From Georhizobium profundi (GTDB taxonomy: Bacteria > Pseudomonadota > Alphaproteobacteria > Rhizobiales > Rhizobiaceae): 64,000 bases of DNA. The translations under genes were made by a program, and so were the position numbers. Shown here one piece after another: positions 54,285 through 64,000 of the stretch. Within the stretch, counting starts at the first letter, position 1. Each line of letters begins with the position of its first letter. Location: NCBI RefSeq assembly GCF_003952725.1, contig NZ_CP032509.1:954001-1018000 (forward strand), in the 5' to 3' direction. The notes under the pieces are model-generated. The model ran no database searches. It worked only from the letters and a program-made list of their open reading frames with translations, and was not told where the DNA came from.

Positions 54285-57200
54285 ATGAATTTTCAGGACA
54301 AGTCCCTCGATGATGGTTCTTCGACCGCAGGTTCGGCAGAGCCTCGGGATCCACGACGATCCAGCAGCGGTGCATCCAGCCGCGCGGCCGTGACCAAAGT
54401 CCTGAAGCGTATGAACAAAAACGATTCGATCCGCGCGAACTATTTGTCCGATGCGGACCTCAAACAGCTCGGTGCGCGGCTTGCCACGGGCGAAGTGCAC
54501 ACGCTGCCCGAGTTTCGCGCCTTCGATCTCGTGGCGCGCCAAAAGGAAAACGAGGCCGCGATCCTCAAGGCCTATCGCTCGACCCGCGAGGCAAACGAAA
54601 GCGGCGAGATGATCACGCCGGCTGCGGAGTGGTTGCTCGATAACCACTATCTGGTCGAGCAAAACATCCGGCAGGTGCGCCAGGATCTGCCGCTCAAATT
54701 CTATCGGCAGCTGCCAACGATCGATATGCCGGGTGTCGGCGCTCTGCCGCGCGTGCTCAGCATCGCCTGGATGTACATCGCCCATACGCACAGCGCGCTG
54801 ACGATGCAGAGCCTGACTGCGATGGTGGATGGCTACCAGTCGAGAAAAGTTCTGAGGATCGGTGAAGTTTGGGCGCTGCCCTCGATCTTGCGCTTCGTGC
54901 TGATCGAAAATCTCAGCCGTATTTCGGTGCGCGTCGAGCATGCGCGCAACATGCGTAGGCTTGCCAACGAGGTGGCCGACCGGATCCAGAAGCTCGAGCC
55001 AGGCCAGAGCTGCCGCGGTGTGCTGTCGGAGAACGCCAAGCACACCGAAGACAACGCGTTTGCTGCGCAGATGCTCTATCGGCTGCGCGACGGTTCGGCC
55101 GTCGCCGAGGAAGCGATATCATGGCTTGAGGCGCGGCTTGAAGAGCGCGGCATGGATGCCGAAGAGGTGCTGGTGCGCGAGCACAGCCGTCTTTCCTTCG
55201 GCAATGCCACCATGGGCGCGATCATTCGCTCGCTGCGCAAGATCGACGACACGGACTGGACGGTCTGGTTCGAAACCGTCAGCCGCGTCGACAATATCCT
55301 GAGAGAGCGGTCGACATTCTCTCGGCTCGACTTCCAATCGCGCGACATCTACCGCGACGCGATCGAGCGCCTCGCCCGCCGAGCCAAGAAGGAAGAGGTG
55401 TTCGTTGCCGAGACGGCCCTGGCCATGGCCTCCGACGCGGCCCTGCCGGATGAGGAGCTCGACATCGGACCGTTCGTGGTCGGCGATCACCGTGCCAAGC
55501 TCGAAAAGGCCATCGGGTACCGCCCGTCAATCCGTGACCAGATCTGGCAGCAGGCGAAGCGCTTTGGCTGGCTGTCCATCGCGGTTCCGAATCTGGCGCT
55601 CGTGCCCATCTTCATGGCGCTTGCGTGGTGGCTCCTCTCCTCGCTCGGCGTTCCAACCGGGCCGGCCACCCTGTTGTTGGCGTTTTTCCTGCTGCCTGCA
55701 ACCGAAGCGGCGACGGGTCTCTACAACACGCTGGTCTCGCTCACCGTTAGGCCAACCAGGCTGATTGGGTACGAGTTCAAAGAGGGCATCCCGGAGGACC
55801 AGCGCACGCTGCTCGTGGTGCCCTCGCTGATCGGATCGCGAGACGGTGTCGATGAGCTGATCCGCAACCTGGAAGTCCATTATCTCGCCAATACTGCGGG
55901 CGAAATCTATTTCGCGATTCTGTCCGACTGGACCGACAGCGATGTCGAGGAGAGCCCCAAGGATCTTGAAATCCTCGATTATGCCAACCAGCAGATCAGG
56001 GAGCTCAGCGCGCGCTATGCCTTCGACGGCCGCACGCGCTTTTACCTGCTGCATCGCCGGCGGCTTTATAATCCCGCCGAGGGCGCCTGGATGGGCTGGG
56101 AGCGCAAGCGCGGCAAGCTGCACGAGCTGAACCTGCTGCTTCGGGGCGACAAGGACACCACCTATCTCGAGCCGGAAACACCGCTTCCCTCCGACATCCG
56201 CTATGTGATGACGCTCGATTCCGACACGCGCCTCACGCGTGACGCCGTCACCAAACTCGCCGGCAAGATAGCGCATCCGATGAACCGGCCGGTGTTCGAT
56301 GCCGAGACGGGACGCGTGACGAAGGGTTACGGCATTCTTCAGCCGCGCGTGACGCCGTCGCTGACGACCGGACACGAGGCGTCCGCGTTCCAACGCATCT
56401 TTTCGGTCAATCGCGGTCTCGACCCGTACGTCTTCACCGTATCGGACGTTTACCAGGATATCGGCGAGGAAGGGTCGTTCACGGGCAAGGGCCTCTACGA
56501 CATCGATGCATTCGAGGCCGCTCTCAGCGGGCGGATCCCCGAAAATGCGGTTCTGAGCCACGATCTGCTGGAAGGCTCTTTCGCTCGCAGTGCGCTGGTG
56601 ACGGATGTCGAGCTGGTCGAGGATTTTCCTGTCCGCTATCAGGTGGAAGCATCGCGGCAGCATCGCTGGGCACGGGGCGACTGGCAGCTTCTCCCGTTCA
56701 TCTGCAAGGCAAACAGTGGCGTGACCGCGCTTGGCCGCTGGAAGATGATCGACAATCTCCGCCGCTCGCTGACGCCAATTGCCTGGGTGCTCGGATCGGT
56801 GGCGGGCTGGACGATCCTGCCGATTAATGCCGCCCTCTTGTGGCAGATGATCATGATCGTCAGCCTGTTCGTCGCTCCGACCATCGGACTTCTGTCCGGC
56901 GCGATCCCGCGGCGAACCGATATCATTCCGCGCGCGCATCTTCAGTCCGTGATCGAGGAATTCGCTTCCGCCACGGCGCAGGTTGTGCTGCGCGTCATCT
57001 TCATGGCGCACACCGCCTGGATCATGACTGACGCGCTCGGCCGAAGCCTTTATCGCCTGTTCGTCAGCCACGAGAAGATGCTGGAATGGCGCACGGCCGC
57101 GCAGGCACATTCCAGCGCGAGCGGCGACATCGCGTCCTATTACAGATCCATGTGGCAAGCGGTCGCCATCGGCCTGCTGGCGTTTCTGATCCCCTTCCTG

Positions 57201-60200
57201 TCGATCGGCAATGGCGGCGAGCTGGTCGCCGTGCCGTTTGCCTTGCTGTGGGTTCTGTCGCCGGCGATCGCCTGGTTCGTGAGCCAATCGGCCGAGACAG
57301 AGGATCGGCTCGTCGTCAGCGATGCCGATCGCGACGAACTGCGACGCGTCGCGCGCCGCACCTGGAGCTACTTCGAAACCTTCGTCAACGAAGAGCACAA
57401 CCATATTCCGCCGGACAATTTCCAGGAATCGCCGGCGCCCGTCGTGGCAGGCCGCACATCGCCCACCAATATCGGCATCTATCTGCTCTCCATTGTCTCG
57501 GCCCGAGACTTCGGCTGGATCAGCCTTGAGGAATCGGTGCGCCGTCTGGAGCAGTGCGTGCGCACTCTCGACCGCATGGAGAAGCATCGCGGCCATCTCC
57601 TGAACTGGTACGATACCCGCACGCTGCAGCCGCTGCTGCCGAAATACGTGTCCGCCGTCGACAGCGGAAACCTTGCCGGGCACCTGATCGCCGTTTCGTC
57701 GGCCTGCCGCGACTGGGCCGATGCGCCTGCGGCGTTCCTGCAAGGATCGATCGACGGCATCGACGATGTCGCTGGTATTCTGGAGGAGACCTTCAACCAG
57801 GTTGCGGACGACCGGCGTACGGTTCGGCCGCTGCGCAAGCGTATATCGGAACGCATCGAAGGCTTCCGCCGGGCGCTCGCACGGTTGAAGCACGAGCCGG
57901 AATTCGCTTCGATCCGCACCATCAACCTCTCCGTTCTTGCCCGCGAAATCGAAAAGCTCGCCGACGATCTTCACGGAGAAATCGGCTCGGCGGAGACCGA
58001 GCAACTGGTCGCCTGGTCGCGCAGCCTCATCTCCGCCTGCGAGGCGCATGTGGCAGATGCGGTGTTCGAGCCGCAACAGATCAGCGCGCTGCGCTCGCGC
58101 CTCGAAGCGTTGCGTGATCGCACACGCGACATCGCGTTTTCGATGGATTTTCGCTTCCTGCTACGGGCCGAGCGCCGTCTTCTGTCGATCGGCTACCGGG
58201 TCGTCGAGAACGAGCTCGACGAAAGCTGCTACGATCTTCTGGCATCCGAAGCGCGGCTCACCAGCCTGTTCGGCATCGCCAAGGGCGATCTGCCCACTGA
58301 GCACTGGTTCCGTCTCGGCCGACCGATCGTGCCGGTGGGTGCCCATGGCGCGCTGATGTCGTGGTCGGGATCGATGTTCGAATATCTGATGCCGCCGCTC
58401 GTCATGCAGGAGCGCCAGGGCGGCATCCTCAACCAGACCAACAATCTCATCGTCAAGCGCCAGATGGAATATGGCGCGAGCCTTGGTATTCCGTGGGGAA
58501 TATCGGAAGCGGCCTTCAATGCCCGCGACCCCGAGATGACCTATCAGTACACCAATTTCGGTGTGCCCTCGCTCGGTCTCAAGCGCGGGCTAGGCGAAAA
58601 TGCCGTTGTTGCGCCCTATGCGACGATCCTTGCCAGCCAGTACCGCCCGCGCGATGCGGTCGACAACCTCAAGCGTCTGCGCAATCTGGGTGCTATGGGG
58701 CGCTATGGCTATTACGACGCGGTCGACTTCACGCCGAGCCGCGTGCCGGAAAAGCAGAAATACGCGGTGGTCAAGAACTACATGGCCCACCATCACGGCA
58801 TGTCGATCACCGCGATCGCCAATGTCGTCTTCTCGGGTCGCCTGAGGGATCTCTTCCATAGCGATCCGGTGATCGAAGCGGCGGAACTGCTGCTTCAGGA
58901 AAAGGCGCCGCGCGATGTGCCAGTGATCACCGTCAAGCACGAGGAAAAGCTGGCGGACAAGGGGACGACCGACCTGCGGCGGCCCGCATTGCGGATCGTG
59001 GAAAATCCGAAAGTCGCCGACCGCACGGTCGTGCTGCTTTCGAACGGTCATTTTTCCACGATGCTCACGGCAACCGGTTCGGGCTATCAGCGCTGGAACG
59101 GCCTTGCCGTTTCACGCTGGCGGCCGGACCCGACCGAAGATCGCTGGGGGTCGTACATCTTCCTGCGCGATACGCGATCGGGTGACTGGTGGTCTGCAAC
59201 GGTCGAGCCGAAACAGGCTCCGGGCGAGAAGGCGACGGCGATCTTTGCCGACGACAAGGCCGAGTTCTACAAGACGGTCGGCGACATCCGCACCGAACTC
59301 GAATGCATCGTCGGCGTGGAAAGCGACGCCGAGGGCAAGCGCCTCACGATCTTCAACACGTCCAAAGAGGACCGGTTCATCGAGGTGACGTCGTTCGCCG
59401 AGCTGGTGATTGGGGCCGATGATGCCGACATGGCGCATCCGGCCTTCTCGAAGATGTTCGTCAAGACCGAGATTGCCCGGCAGGGCGATGCCATCTTTGC
59501 CGAGCGCAAGAAGCGGTCGCCCGGCGACCCGGACATGCAGGTGGCACACCTGATCGTCGACAGCTCCAACACAAGCCGTGAGACGCAGGTGGAAACGGAC
59601 CGCCGAGCCTTCATCGGGCGCGGCCGCACGCTTAGCGAGGCGCAGGCCTTCGACGGGCGCGACGCCTTGTCCGGCAGCCAGGGCTTCACGATGGACCCTT
59701 GCCTGTCGCTGAGGCGCACCGTGCGCGTGCCGGCAGGCAAGAAGACGCGGGTGATCTTCTGGACGATCGCGGCACCGAGCCGCTCGGAGCTGGAAGAGGC
59801 CGTGGCGCGCTATCGCCATGCGGAAAGCTTTAATCACGAGCTGATGCAAGCCTGGACCCGGTCGCAGGTGCAGACGCGCCATGTGGGTGTCAGCTCGCAG
59901 GAAGCCGCCGATTTCCAGCGGCTTGCGCGATACCTCGTCTATCCGGATCTCGAGCTTCGCAGCGGGACGGAATCCTTCACTTCCGGACTCACGCGGCAGT
60001 CGGCTCTCTGGCCGCTCAGCATTTCGGGCGACTATCCGATTTGCGCGCTTCGCATCAACGACGACACAGACCTCGAAATCGTGCGCAAGGCGCTTCTGGG
60101 CCAGGAATATCTGCGCGCACGCGGTCTCGTTGCCGATCTCGTCGTGATCAACGAGAAGGCGAGTTCCTACGCGCAGGATCTGCAGAACGCGATCGAGTCC

Positions 60201-62888
60201 ATGTGCGAGAATGCGCGCCTGCGCGGCACGGCCGACGGTCCGCGCCAGCACATCTTTGCCGTGCGGCGCGACCTGATGGACCAGGCGACTTACGAACAAC
60301 TGCTCGCTGCCTCGCGGATCGTTCTCCATGCCCGCAACGGCAAATTGTCGACGCAGATCGATCGTGCCGCGGCGGCTGCCCGCGCCTCCGCGGAGGCAGA
60401 ACGCAAGTTGAAGGGCCGTCCCGCGCAGGTGGATGACGACCGGCAGATGCTGACGGCGCTATCGGTAACATTGCCTTTGGTGCCGGGCCGTGCCGTCAAG
60501 GCGCCGCTCGGTTCCGCAGCGGTGGACGGCAGCGATCTGGAGTTCTTCAACGGCTATGGCGGATTTGCCGAAAACGGCGCGAATTATGTGATGCGCCTGC
60601 GTGCCGGCGAAGCGACGCCCCAGCCCTGGATCAACGTTTTGTCCAACGGCACGTTCGGCGGGCACATCGCGGCAGAAGGTTCGGCGTTCACGTGGAGCCT
60701 GAATTCACGTGACTATCAGCTGACGCCATGGACCAACGACCCGGTCGAGAACCGGCCGGGCGAAGCCTTCTTCGTTGCCGACCGTCAATCCGGTCGCGTG
60801 ATGACGCCGTTTGCGGCATTCGCCGAGGATGGGCCAGAGGTCTATGAAGTGCGGCACGGGCAGGGGTTCAGCACGTTCACGACCGCACGCGGCGGTCTCG
60901 CGCTCGAGCTCACACAGATCGTCGATCCGGAAAACCCGGTGAAGCTCTCGCGTTTCACCATTCGCAACGACGGCGAGATCAGCCGGCAGCTCAGGGTCTA
61001 TGGTTACGTGGAATGGGTTCTTGGCGGCAATCGCGGCCGAACTGCCCCCTTCGTGAAATCTGAGCGGCCGTCGGAGAACGTTCTGACGGCCACCAACCCG
61101 TACAGCATCGATTATGCCGGCCGCACCGCATTTCTGGCGCTGGACGGTGCCGACAGCTTCACCACCAGCCGGCGATCGTTCATTGGCAGCGGCGGCTCAA
61201 TCTATCGGCCGGAGGCCGTCTATGGGCTGTTCCCGCTCGACGGTACGCTGGAGCCCGATGGTGATCCGTGCGCCGCACTCGCCAGGGATATCGATCTCGC
61301 ACCGGGCGAAAGCTGCACGGTGATCTTCGCTCTCGGCGATACGGACAGCACGGCAGAGGCCGAGCGCATCGCCGCGCTCGCATCGCCTGCGCATTTCGAT
61401 CAGGCGCTCACGGCCATCAACGCCGAATGGGACGGTTTCCTCTCGACGCTCACCATCGAGACGCCTGATCGGGCGATGGACTTCATGGTCAATCGCTGGC
61501 TGCCCTATCAGTCGCTGGCCTGCCGTATCCGGGCACGGTCCGCGTTCTATCAGGCAAGCGGTGCCTATGGGTTCCGAGACCAGCTGCAGGACACGCTGTC
61601 GCTGATGCTGCATGACCCATCGCTCGCGCGGGCGCAGATTCTGAATGCGGCGGGGCGGCAGTTCCGCGAAGGCGATGTTCAGCATTGGTGGCTGCCTGCC
61701 ACGGGCGCCGGCGTGCGCACGATGATCTCGGACGACGTCGTGTGGCTCGGCTACGGAACGGCGGAATATCTTCAGGTGACCGGGGACCGCGCAATCCTCG
61801 AAGAACCTCTGCCATTTCTGGAAGGTCCCGCTCTTGCGGAAGGTCAGCATGACAGCTTCTTCCAGCCGCAGCTTTCGGAAGACACTGCTTCGCTCTACGA
61901 GCACTGCGCGCGCGCTCTCGATCTTGCCGTCGAACGCACAGGCCCGAACGGTCTGCCGCTGATCCTCGGCGGGGACTGGAATGACGGCATGAACCGGGTC
62001 GGCGAAGGCGGGCGCGGCGAAAGCGTGTGGCTCGGCTGGTTCCTGATCCATGTGCTCGATCGCTTCGAGCCGATCGCTCTTGAGCGGGGAGAAATGGAGC
62101 GGGCGAGCGCTTGGCGCGCCCATATAGACAAGCTCAGCGCGGCGCTTGCTGGACCCGGTTGGGATGGCGACTACTATCGCCGCGGTTATTTCGACGACGG
62201 ATCGCCGCTTGGCTCGCATGTCAGCGACGAATGCCGGATCGACTCCATCGCCCAATCCTGGAGCGTGCTTTCGGGTCTCGGCGATCCGGCAAGGTCCGAG
62301 CAGGCAATGAATGCGGTCATCGATCATCTCGTCGATGACAATGCGCAGATCATCCGGCTCTTCACGCCGCCTTTCGAAAACTCCGACAAGGAGCCCGGCT
62401 ATATCAAGGGATATCCGCCGGGTGTTCGTGAAAACGGGGGGCAGTACACCCATGCCGCGACCTGGGTGGTCTATGCCCTGGCTGCGATGGGCCGTGGCGA
62501 CGAAGCGCATCGCGCCTTTGCGATGCTCAACCCCGTGAACCATGCGCTCGATCGGTCTGCTGCCGACCGCTACCGCGTCGAGCCCTATGTCGTGGCCGCC
62601 GACATCTATTCCGGTGGTCCACGCGACGGACGTGGGGGATGGACCTGGTACACCGGCTCCGGTGGCTGGCTCTACCGCGCAGCGGTGGAGGCCATTCTCG
62701 GTATCCGGCGACAGGGCGATCGCCTTATCGTCGATCCCAGCTTGCCCCTAAGCTGGCCCGGCTTCTCCGCGCAGTTGCGTCTCGAGGGCAAGACCTACAG
62801 GATTGGGGTCAACCGCGATGGGTCGGATCTGCGCATCACCGTCAATGACGTTTTGGTGGAGAATGTGAAGGCCGGTATCGCACTATAG
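54285..62888 (+). CDS. ndvB: Cyclic beta-1,2-glucan synthase
   Basis: 2867 residues, the expected size. It makes cyclic beta-(1->2)-glucan from UDP-glucose and moves it to the periplasm. In order: cytoplasmic N-terminal domain (1-420), helices around 425-485, glycosyltransferase domain with LDSDTRLTRDAV near 644 and RQHRWARGDWQL near 788, further helices 826-876, 905-925 and 950-1002, then two tandem GH94/GT36-type regions. The second has LGGDWNDGMNRVGEGG near 2561 (catalytic Asp of the phosphorylase that sets ring size). Loss in rhizobia impairs nodule invasion and osmotic adaptation. An acyltransferase for the same glucan lies downstream. Confidence 0.97.
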   Translation: MNFQDKSLDDGSSTAGSAEPRDPRRSSSGASSRAAVTKVLKRMNKNDSIRANYLSDADLKQLGARLATGEVHTLPEFRAFDLVARQKENEAAILKAYRSTREANESGEMITPAAEWLLDNHYLVEQNIRQVRQDLPLKFYRQLPTIDMPGVGALPRVLSIAWMYIAHTHSALTMQSLTAMVDGYQSRKVLRIGEVWALPSILRFVLIENLSRISVRVEHARNMRRLANEVADRIQKLEPGQSCRGVLSENAKHTEDNAFAAQMLYRLRDGSAVAEEAISWLEARLEERGMDAEEVLVREHSRLSFGNATMGAIIRSLRKIDDTDWTVWFETVSRVDNILRERSTFSRLDFQSRDIYRDAIERLARRAKKEEVFVAETALAMASDAALPDEELDIGPFVVGDHRAKLEKAIGYRPSIRDQIWQQAKRFGWLSIAVPNLALVPIFMALAWWLLSSLGVPTGPATLLLAFFLLPATEAATGLYNTLVSLTVRPTRLIGYEFKEGIPEDQRTLLVVPSLIGSRDGVDELIRNLEVHYLANTAGEIYFAILSDWTDSDVEESPKDLEILDYANQQIRELSARYAFDGRTRFYLLHRRRLYNPAEGAWMGWERKRGKLHELNLLLRGDKDTTYLEPETPLPSDIRYVMTLDSDTRLTRDAVTKLAGKIAHPMNRPVFDAETGRVTKGYGILQPRVTPSLTTGHEASAFQRIFSVNRGLDPYVFTVSDVYQDIGEEGSFTGKGLYDIDAFEAALSGRIPENAVLSHDLLEGSFARSALVTDVELVEDFPVRYQVEASRQHRWARGDWQLLPFICKANSGVTALGRWKMIDNLRRSLTPIAWVLGSVAGWTILPINAALLWQMIMIVSLFVAPTIGLLSGAIPRRTDIIPRAHLQSVIEEFASATAQVVLRVIFMAHTAWIMTDALGRSLYRLFVSHEKMLEWRTAAQAHSSASGDIASYYRSMWQAVAIGLLAFLIPFLSIGNGGELVAVPFALLWVLSPAIAWFVSQSAETEDRLVVSDADRDELRRVARRTWSYFETFVNEEHNHIPPDNFQESPAPVVAGRTSPTNIGIYLLSIVSARDFGWISLEESVRRLEQCVRTLDRMEKHRGHLLNWYDTRTLQPLLPKYVSAVDSGNLAGHLIAVSSACRDWADAPAAFLQGSIDGIDDVAGILEETFNQVADDRRTVRPLRKRISERIEGFRRALARLKHEPEFASIRTINLSVLAREIEKLADDLHGEIGSAETEQLVAWSRSLISACEAHVADAVFEPQQISALRSRLEALRDRTRDIAFSMDFRFLLRAERRLLSIGYRVVENELDESCYDLLASEARLTSLFGIAKGDLPTEHWFRLGRPIVPVGAHGALMSWSGSMFEYLMPPLVMQERQGGILNQTNNLIVKRQMEYGASLGIPWGISEAAFNARDPEMTYQYTNFGVPSLGLKRGLGENAVVAPYATILASQYRPRDAVDNLKRLRNLGAMGRYGYYDAVDFTPSRVPEKQKYAVVKNYMAHHHGMSITAIANVVFSGRLRDLFHSDPVIEAAELLLQEKAPRDVPVITVKHEEKLADKGTTDLRRPALRIVENPKVADRTVVLLSNGHFSTMLTATGSGYQRWNGLAVSRWRPDPTEDRWGSYIFLRDTRSGDWWSATVEPKQAPGEKATAIFADDKAEFYKTVGDIRTELECIVGVESDAEGKRLTIFNTSKEDRFIEVTSFAELVIGADDADMAHPAFSKMFVKTEIARQGDAIFAERKKRSPGDPDMQVAHLIVDSSNTSRETQVETDRRAFIGRGRTLSEAQAFDGRDALSGSQGFTMDPCLSLRRTVRVPAGKKTRVIFWTIAAPSRSELEEAVARYRHAESFNHELMQAWTRSQVQTRHVGVSSQEAADFQRLARYLVYPDLELRSGTESFTSGLTRQSALWPLSISGDYPICALRINDDTDLEIVRKALLGQEYLRARGLVADLVVINEKASSYAQDLQNAIESMCENARLRGTADGPRQHIFAVRRDLMDQATYEQLLAASRIVLHARNGKLSTQIDRAAAAARASAEAERKLKGRPAQVDDDRQMLTALSVTLPLVPGRAVKAPLGSAAVDGSDLEFFNGYGGFAENGANYVMRLRAGEATPQPWINVLSNGTFGGHIAAEGSAFTWSLNSRDYQLTPWTNDPVENRPGEAFFVADRQSGRVMTPFAAFAEDGPEVYEVRHGQGFSTFTTARGGLALELTQIVDPENPVKLSRFTIRNDGEISRQLRVYGYVEWVLGGNRGRTAPFVKSERPSENVLTATNPYSIDYAGRTAFLALDGADSFTTSRRSFIGSGGSIYRPEAVYGLFPLDGTLEPDGDPCAALARDIDLAPGESCTVIFALGDTDSTAEAERIAALASPAHFDQALTAINAEWDGFLSTLTIETPDRAMDFMVNRWLPYQSLACRIRARSAFYQASGAYGFRDQLQDTLSLMLHDPSLARAQILNAAGRQFREGDVQHWWLPATGAGVRTMISDDVVWLGYGTAEYLQVTGDRAILEEPLPFLEGPALAEGQHDSFFQPQLSEDTASLYEHCARALDLAVERTGPNGLPLILGGDWNDGMNRVGEGGRGESVWLGWFLIHVLDRFEPIALERGEMERASAWRAHIDKLSAALAGPGWDGDYYRRGYFDDGSPLGSHVSDECRIDSIAQSWSVLSGLGDPARSEQAMNAVIDHLVDDNAQIIRLFTPPFENSDKEPGYIKGYPPGVRENGGQYTHAATWVVYALAAMGRGDEAHRAFAMLNPVNHALDRSAADRYRVEPYVVAADIYSGGPRDGRGGWTWYTGSGGWLYRAAVEAILGIRRQGDRLIVDPSLPLSWPGFSAQLRLEGKTYRIGVNRDGSDLRITVNDVLVENVKAGIAL

Positions 62889-62896
62889 CTTGCAAC

Positions 62897-62918
62897 CAAA
62901 CGCCGCTCGTGGCGTTTG
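62897..62918 (+). terminator. Possible terminator after ndvB (no T-run)
   Basis: CAAACGCC and GGCGTTTG form an eight-pair perfect stem around GCTCGT, eight bases after the stop. No T-run follows, so termination is uncertain. Confidence 0.4.
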
Positions 62919-63099
62919 AGTTCGTCCGGCCGATCAAGAAGAAAAACAAGATCACCAATCGGCCGGTGCAGGTTTCAAGGGACATTTTTTGCCGATAGGG
63001 CGCGGGCCAGTGGGTGCGCGCGTGCCTTAGACGGTGTCCACCTTGCGACAGCCATCGAGCGTCGCGGGGCGGCGAAGCTTGGACAGGCTTGAAGACCCG

Positions 63100-64000
63100 A
63101 TGACTTTCTTTGCAAGACAGAACGCGCAGTCCTTGCCACTGGCTGCGCCATTGCCTGACAGCCGTGACAGCCGGCTCGATGTGCTGCGTGCGTTGGCGTT
63201 GATCACGATCTTCATCAACCACGTGCCGGGCAATCCTTACGAGATGTTCACTAGCCGGAACTTCGGCTTTTCGGATGCTACGGAGGCCTTCGTGCTGATC
63301 TCCGGCATCGCCGTGGGGCTGGCTTATGGATCGAGGTTTCAAGCGGGGCAGCGGCTCGCCAGCACGATCCGAGCCTGGCGCCGGGCGTTCACGCTCTATG
63401 TCGCGCACATCATGGCCACGATGGTGACGATCGCGATCTTTTCTGCCGGGGCAATCTATTTCTCGGCACCGGATCTGCTCGAGCGCATTAATCTCAAGGC
63501 GGTCTTCGAAGACACGCCCATGGCGCTCTTCGGCATCGTCACTCTCGGCCACCAGCTCGGCTACAACAACATTCTCACCATGTACGCGGCCGTCCTCGTC
63601 ATGGTGCCTGTTCTGCTGCTGATCGGCACACGCAGCCTGAGGCTCATGCTTGCCGTCTCCGCAACGCTCTGGCTGCTGGCGGGGCTCTACCGCATCGGCC
63701 CGCCCCACTTTCCGGCTGGCGGCATCTGGTTCCTGAACCCGCTCTCCTGGCAGTTCCTGTTCGCGATCGGCATGGCCGGCGTCATGCATGTGAAACGTGG
63801 CGGGCGCATCGCCATCCATCCCGGTCTGGTGGGTGCTTCGATCGTCTATCTTCTGGTCAGTCTGGCATGGGTGAAGCTGCCACTCTGGGGGCTGGAAAAG
63901 GCCGTGCCGTTGCCCTTCGTGCTCGGTGATTTCAACAAGACGTTCCTGACGCTGCCGCGGCTTCTGCATGTGCTGGCGCTGGCCTACGTTTTCCTGGCTT
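63100..64000 (+). CDS. opgC: OpgC-type membrane protein, glucan acyltransferase (partial)
   Basis: From ATG 63100 (MTFFARQNAQSLPLAAPL) the frame is open to the window edge, 300 codons; the 3' end lies outside. A short cytoplasmic start is followed by DSRDSRLDVLRALALITIFINHVPGNPYEMFTSRNFGFSDATEAFVLISG, a match to the start of the OpgC domain, and by six or more helices. OpgC proteins add succinyl groups to periplasmic glucans. Directly after ndvB, so it probably decorates the cyclic beta-glucan. Not in the same operon by distance (211 bases). Confidence 0.88.
   Translation, partial: MTFFARQNAQSLPLAAPLPDSRDSRLDVLRALALITIFINHVPGNPYEMFTSRNFGFSDATEAFVLISGIAVGLAYGSRFQAGQRLASTIRAWRRAFTLYVAHIMATMVTIAIFSAGAIYFSAPDLLERINLKAVFEDTPMALFGIVTLGHQLGYNNILTMYAAVLVMVPVLLLIGTRSLRLMLAVSATLWLLAGLYRIGPPHFPAGGIWFLNPLSWQFLFAIGMAGVMHVKRGGRIAIHPGLVGASIVYLLVSLAWVKLPLWGLEKAVPLPFVLGDFNKTFLTLPRLLHVLALAYVFLA

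Noticed and set aside
55527..58076. 849-codon open frame antisense to ndvB
   Set aside because: Composition is a mirror of GC-rich coding sequence in the other strand, no family motif or ribosome site; ndvB motifs are intact in the sense strand.
59112..60329. 405-codon antisense frame in ndvB
   Set aside because: Same reason; typical of high third-position GC.

Overview
The window is a gene-dense, GC-rich piece of an alphaproteobacterial chromosome, most likely from the Hyphomicrobiales (rhizobial/brucellar group). The support is a 2867-residue NdvB-type cyclic beta-1,2-glucan synthase, a PhaR/PhaA/PhaB set, a CarD gene beside an RpoH2-type sigma factor, a biotin-type pyruvate carboxylase, and three sites matching the EcfG general-stress promoter (GGAAC-N16/17-cGTT). 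No rRNA, tRNA, CRISPR array, insertion sequence or integrase was seen. The very long antisense reading frames are shadows of GC-rich coding DNA.

Layout: 1-3575 is a catabolic operon (ABC permease end, cytosine-deaminase-like amidohydrolase, FAD oxidase, flavodoxin-like reductase), followed by a DUF4345 membrane protein. 4001-10103 holds an ABC-F ATPase (minus), thiamine pyrophosphokinase (minus) and a TPP-riboswitch-controlled thiBPQ thiamine importer. 10332-17996 carries an M48 lipoprotein protease, ferredoxin fdxA, carD, rpoH2, a MoxR/VWA pair and an aldehyde dehydrogenase with an EcfG-like promoter. 18072-28954 has a histidine-phosphatase-like protein, a two-subunit molybdenum hydroxylase, ispG, a hybrid histidine kinase, ispA, mtgA, a GST, rpmF and a small membrane protein. 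28989-32403 is a GlcG-like protein and the PHB module phaR / phaA-phaB. 32561-37822 contains TRAP permease genes, pobR/pobA and an MFS carrier. 37934-44801 has pyruvate carboxylase, a LuxR-type regulator, a PfpI-family protein and a phospholipase-D-like protein.

45007-54010 is the least conventional region. It encodes a CDP-alcohol phosphatidyltransferase, an FkbM methyltransferase, an LPG-synthase-like flippase, a membrane sulfatase/phosphoethanolamine-transferase-like enzyme, a BchC-like dehydrogenase without visible zinc ligands, a PTPS/QueD homologue without its usual metal and catalytic residues, a GT4 glycosyltransferase, a SAM methyltransferase, a cytochrome b561-like protein and a stand-alone RibD-type reductase. 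Several of these genes overlap or nearly touch. Together they look like a pathway for a modified pteridine or deaminoflavin-like, glycosylated, possibly lipid-linked product. I know of no experimental description, and this is the best candidate for an undescribed system here.

54285-64000 is ndvB followed by an OpgC-type glucan acyltransferase cut by the window edge: synthesis and decoration of periplasmic cyclic glucans.
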